Assembly: GCA_044432865.1 (NCBI GenBank)
Contig: JAWXUF010000053.1
Location: 1-5,742, forward strand
Direction: 5' to 3'
From: JAWXUE01 sp044432865
Lineage (GTDB): Bacteria; Bacillota_I; Bacilli_A; Acholeplasmatales; Anaeroplasmataceae
DNA: 5,742 nt
Below the pieces are notes generated by a model. The model did no database searches, had not been told where the DNA came from, and saw nothing but the letters and a program-made list of their open reading frames with translations. The position numbers and the translations under genes were made by a program. Below, one piece after another: positions 4,424 to 5,742 of this stretch. The number at the start of each line of letters is the position of its first letter. Positions within the stretch are counted from its first letter, which is position 1.

Positions 4424-5742
4424 TTATCCTATAAATTTATACTTTATATTTAACTCTACACTTTCATCTTTAACTTCTACTATTACTTTATATATTAACT
4501 CTTTAATATGTTCATATTTAGAATAATTTAATGAATCTATATTATTAATAAATTTAATTATTTTTTTAGATTTTTCTTTTGATTTAATATTTATAAAATT
4601 TAATGTTAATAATTCATCTTCTATTTTATTTAATTCATTAGTAATGTTTTCATTTTGTTTTTTATATTCATTATTTGTTATTTTATTACTAATCTTATCT
4701 TCAAATAAATCTTTAGCTTTATTTAGTAATTTATTTTTATTATTTATTAATCTTTGTTTATTAGACTTTTCTTTAGCATAGATATGTTTATCTATAACTG
4801 AATTGTTATTTGTTATGTTATTTATTAATTGTTTTATATCGTTATATACATAGTCTTCTAGTATTAGAGTCTTTATTTTTAATAAACATTTTGGACAATA
4901 ATATACATTATTATCTTTATTCTTTCTTTCTGATAGAGCTAAAGATTTATTACATTTACTACATATAAAGAATTGATTTAAGTATTTAGTTTCTCTTTCC
5001 TTTGTTTCTTTGAATACTTTAGGTGTTTTATTGAATATTTCTTCATTGATTATAGATTGGTGGGTATTTTTAATTAATATGTTCTTTTCTTTGTTTATAG
5101 AATTCTTATTTTTAATATTTATAGTATGTCCACAATATTCATAGTCTGTTAGGATGTTTTTAATAGTTACAGTATTCCAAGCAAAAGGTTTACTTAATAC
5201 TTCTTTATGATTTTGATTTATATTTATTTTTAATACTGTTAATTTATAAAAGTTAGGAGCTAATACATTATCTTCTATTAATTTGTTTTCTATTTGTTTT
5301 AAAGTATAGTTATTTAAAGCATATTGATAAATACTTCTAACTATATTAGCTGAATACTCATCTACTACTAATTTATTATTTATTTTGTTATATCCGTATT
5401 TAGGTATTTTAATTAACTTTTCTTTTTTAGCTCTTATCTCTACAGACTTTCTTACTTTCTTTTTAAGATCAGTAGAATACATTGAGTTTAAATAATTTCT
5501 AATAGGATACTCCATAGAGTCACTATTATTACTAGATGTATCAAAGTTATCACATAGTGATATAAAGCGTATATCGTTTAATTTAAATACATTTTCAATT
5601 ATATCTCCAGCGTCTAAATAATTACGTGATAACCTTGATAAATCTTTTACTATTACTATGTTAAATAACTTTTTATTTAAATCAGATAACATATCTTGAA
5701 ATCCAGGTCTATCTAAATTAGTACCTGTTTTAGCAATGTCTT
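4424..5742 (-). CDS. Large serine recombinase, N-terminus missing at the right edge
   Basis: The enzyme cuts and rejoins DNA at paired sites through a covalent phosphoserine link and moves an element in or out of the chromosome. The frame is open to the window edge: 16 codons precede the first internal Met (5692) and read DIAKTGTNLDRPGFQD, a family hallmark, so 5692 is not the true start. Next come IVIVKDLSRLSRNYLDAG, the resolvase active-site arginine region; a recombinase domain from about GYNKINNKLVVDEYSANIVRSIYQYA to W-NTVTIKNILTDYEYCGHT; a four-cysteine zinc ribbon (FICSKC...YYCPKC, codons near 4963-4886); and a Lys/Asn-rich coiled coil before the C-terminus. 438 residues are visible. 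The catalytic serine, normally in the first 15 or so residues, lies outside. No terminator follows the TAA, so readthrough into the next gene is possible. Confidence 0.95.
   Translation of the reverse strand, partial: DIAKTGTNLDRPGFQDMLSDLNKKLFNIVIVKDLSRLSRNYLDAGDIIENVFKLNDIRFISLCDNFDTSSNNSDSMEYPIRNYLNSMYSTDLKKKVRKSVEIRAKKEKLIKIPKYGYNKINNKLVVDEYSANIVRSIYQYALNNYTLKQIENKLIEDNVLAPNFYKLTVLKININQNHKEVLSKPFAWNTVTIKNILTDYEYCGHTINIKNKNSINKEKNILIKNTHQSIINEEIFNKTPKVFKETKERETKYLNQFFICSKCNKSLALSERKNKDNNVYYCPKCLLKIKTLILEDYVYNDIKQLINNITNNNSVIDKHIYAKEKSNKQRLINNKNKLLNKAKDLFEDKISNKITNNEYKKQNENITNELNKIEDELLTLNFINIKSKEKSKKIIKFINNIDSLNYSKYEHIKELIYKVIVEVKDESVELNIKYKFIG

Noticed and set aside
4424..5692. Recombinase starting at the ATG at 5692
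   Set aside because: The 16 upstream codons, open to the window edge, encode the conserved TGTNLDRPGFQ motif, so this Met is internal and the gene continues outside the window.

Overview
This AT-rich window, with every recognisable gene on the minus strand, looks like an accessory region of a low-GC Gram-positive bacterium. The pointers are strong AGGAGG-type ribosome binding sites, TATAAT promoters, U-tract terminators, and only TAA stops at the visible gene ends. An Erysipelotrichia- or Clostridia-like gut Firmicute is a guess; nothing here fixes the taxon. TGG codes for Trp in the genes checked and no gene needs TGA readthrough, so the standard bacterial code fits.

In the direction of transcription (right to left) the layout is as follows. 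(1) A large serine recombinase lacks its N-terminus because it runs off the right edge (5742-4424); it marks a mobile element. (2) A 315-residue protein carries a D...ECK signature typical of PD-(D/E)XK nucleases (4366-3419). (3) A 449-base gene-free interval holds a predicted structured RNA ending in a terminator (about 3306-3190), a motif present three times, palindromes, and the promoter of the next gene. (4) A soluble 495-residue eukaryotic-like Ser/Thr kinase with a complete set of catalytic motifs (2969-1482) is closed by its own terminator. (5) A two-gene operon of unrecognised proteins follows (64 residues at 1339-1145, 150 residues at 1155-703), overlapping by 11 bases and closed by a strong terminator. 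(6) The N-terminal 189 residues of an exported protein that may have leucine-rich repeats run off the left edge (567-1).

The nuclease-like gene and the kinase gene have nearly the same start region: an extended -10 (TGnTATAATAT), an identical nine-base TGGAGTGAT Shine-Dalgarno block, and identical spacing to ATG. With the recombinase next door, the best reading is that they are cargo of a mobile element and may form a defence-type module (kinase plus nuclease, perhaps with the RNA between them). That function is inferred from context and is not shown by the sequence. The 64/150-residue operon and the surface protein have separate transcription signals and may belong to a different unit.
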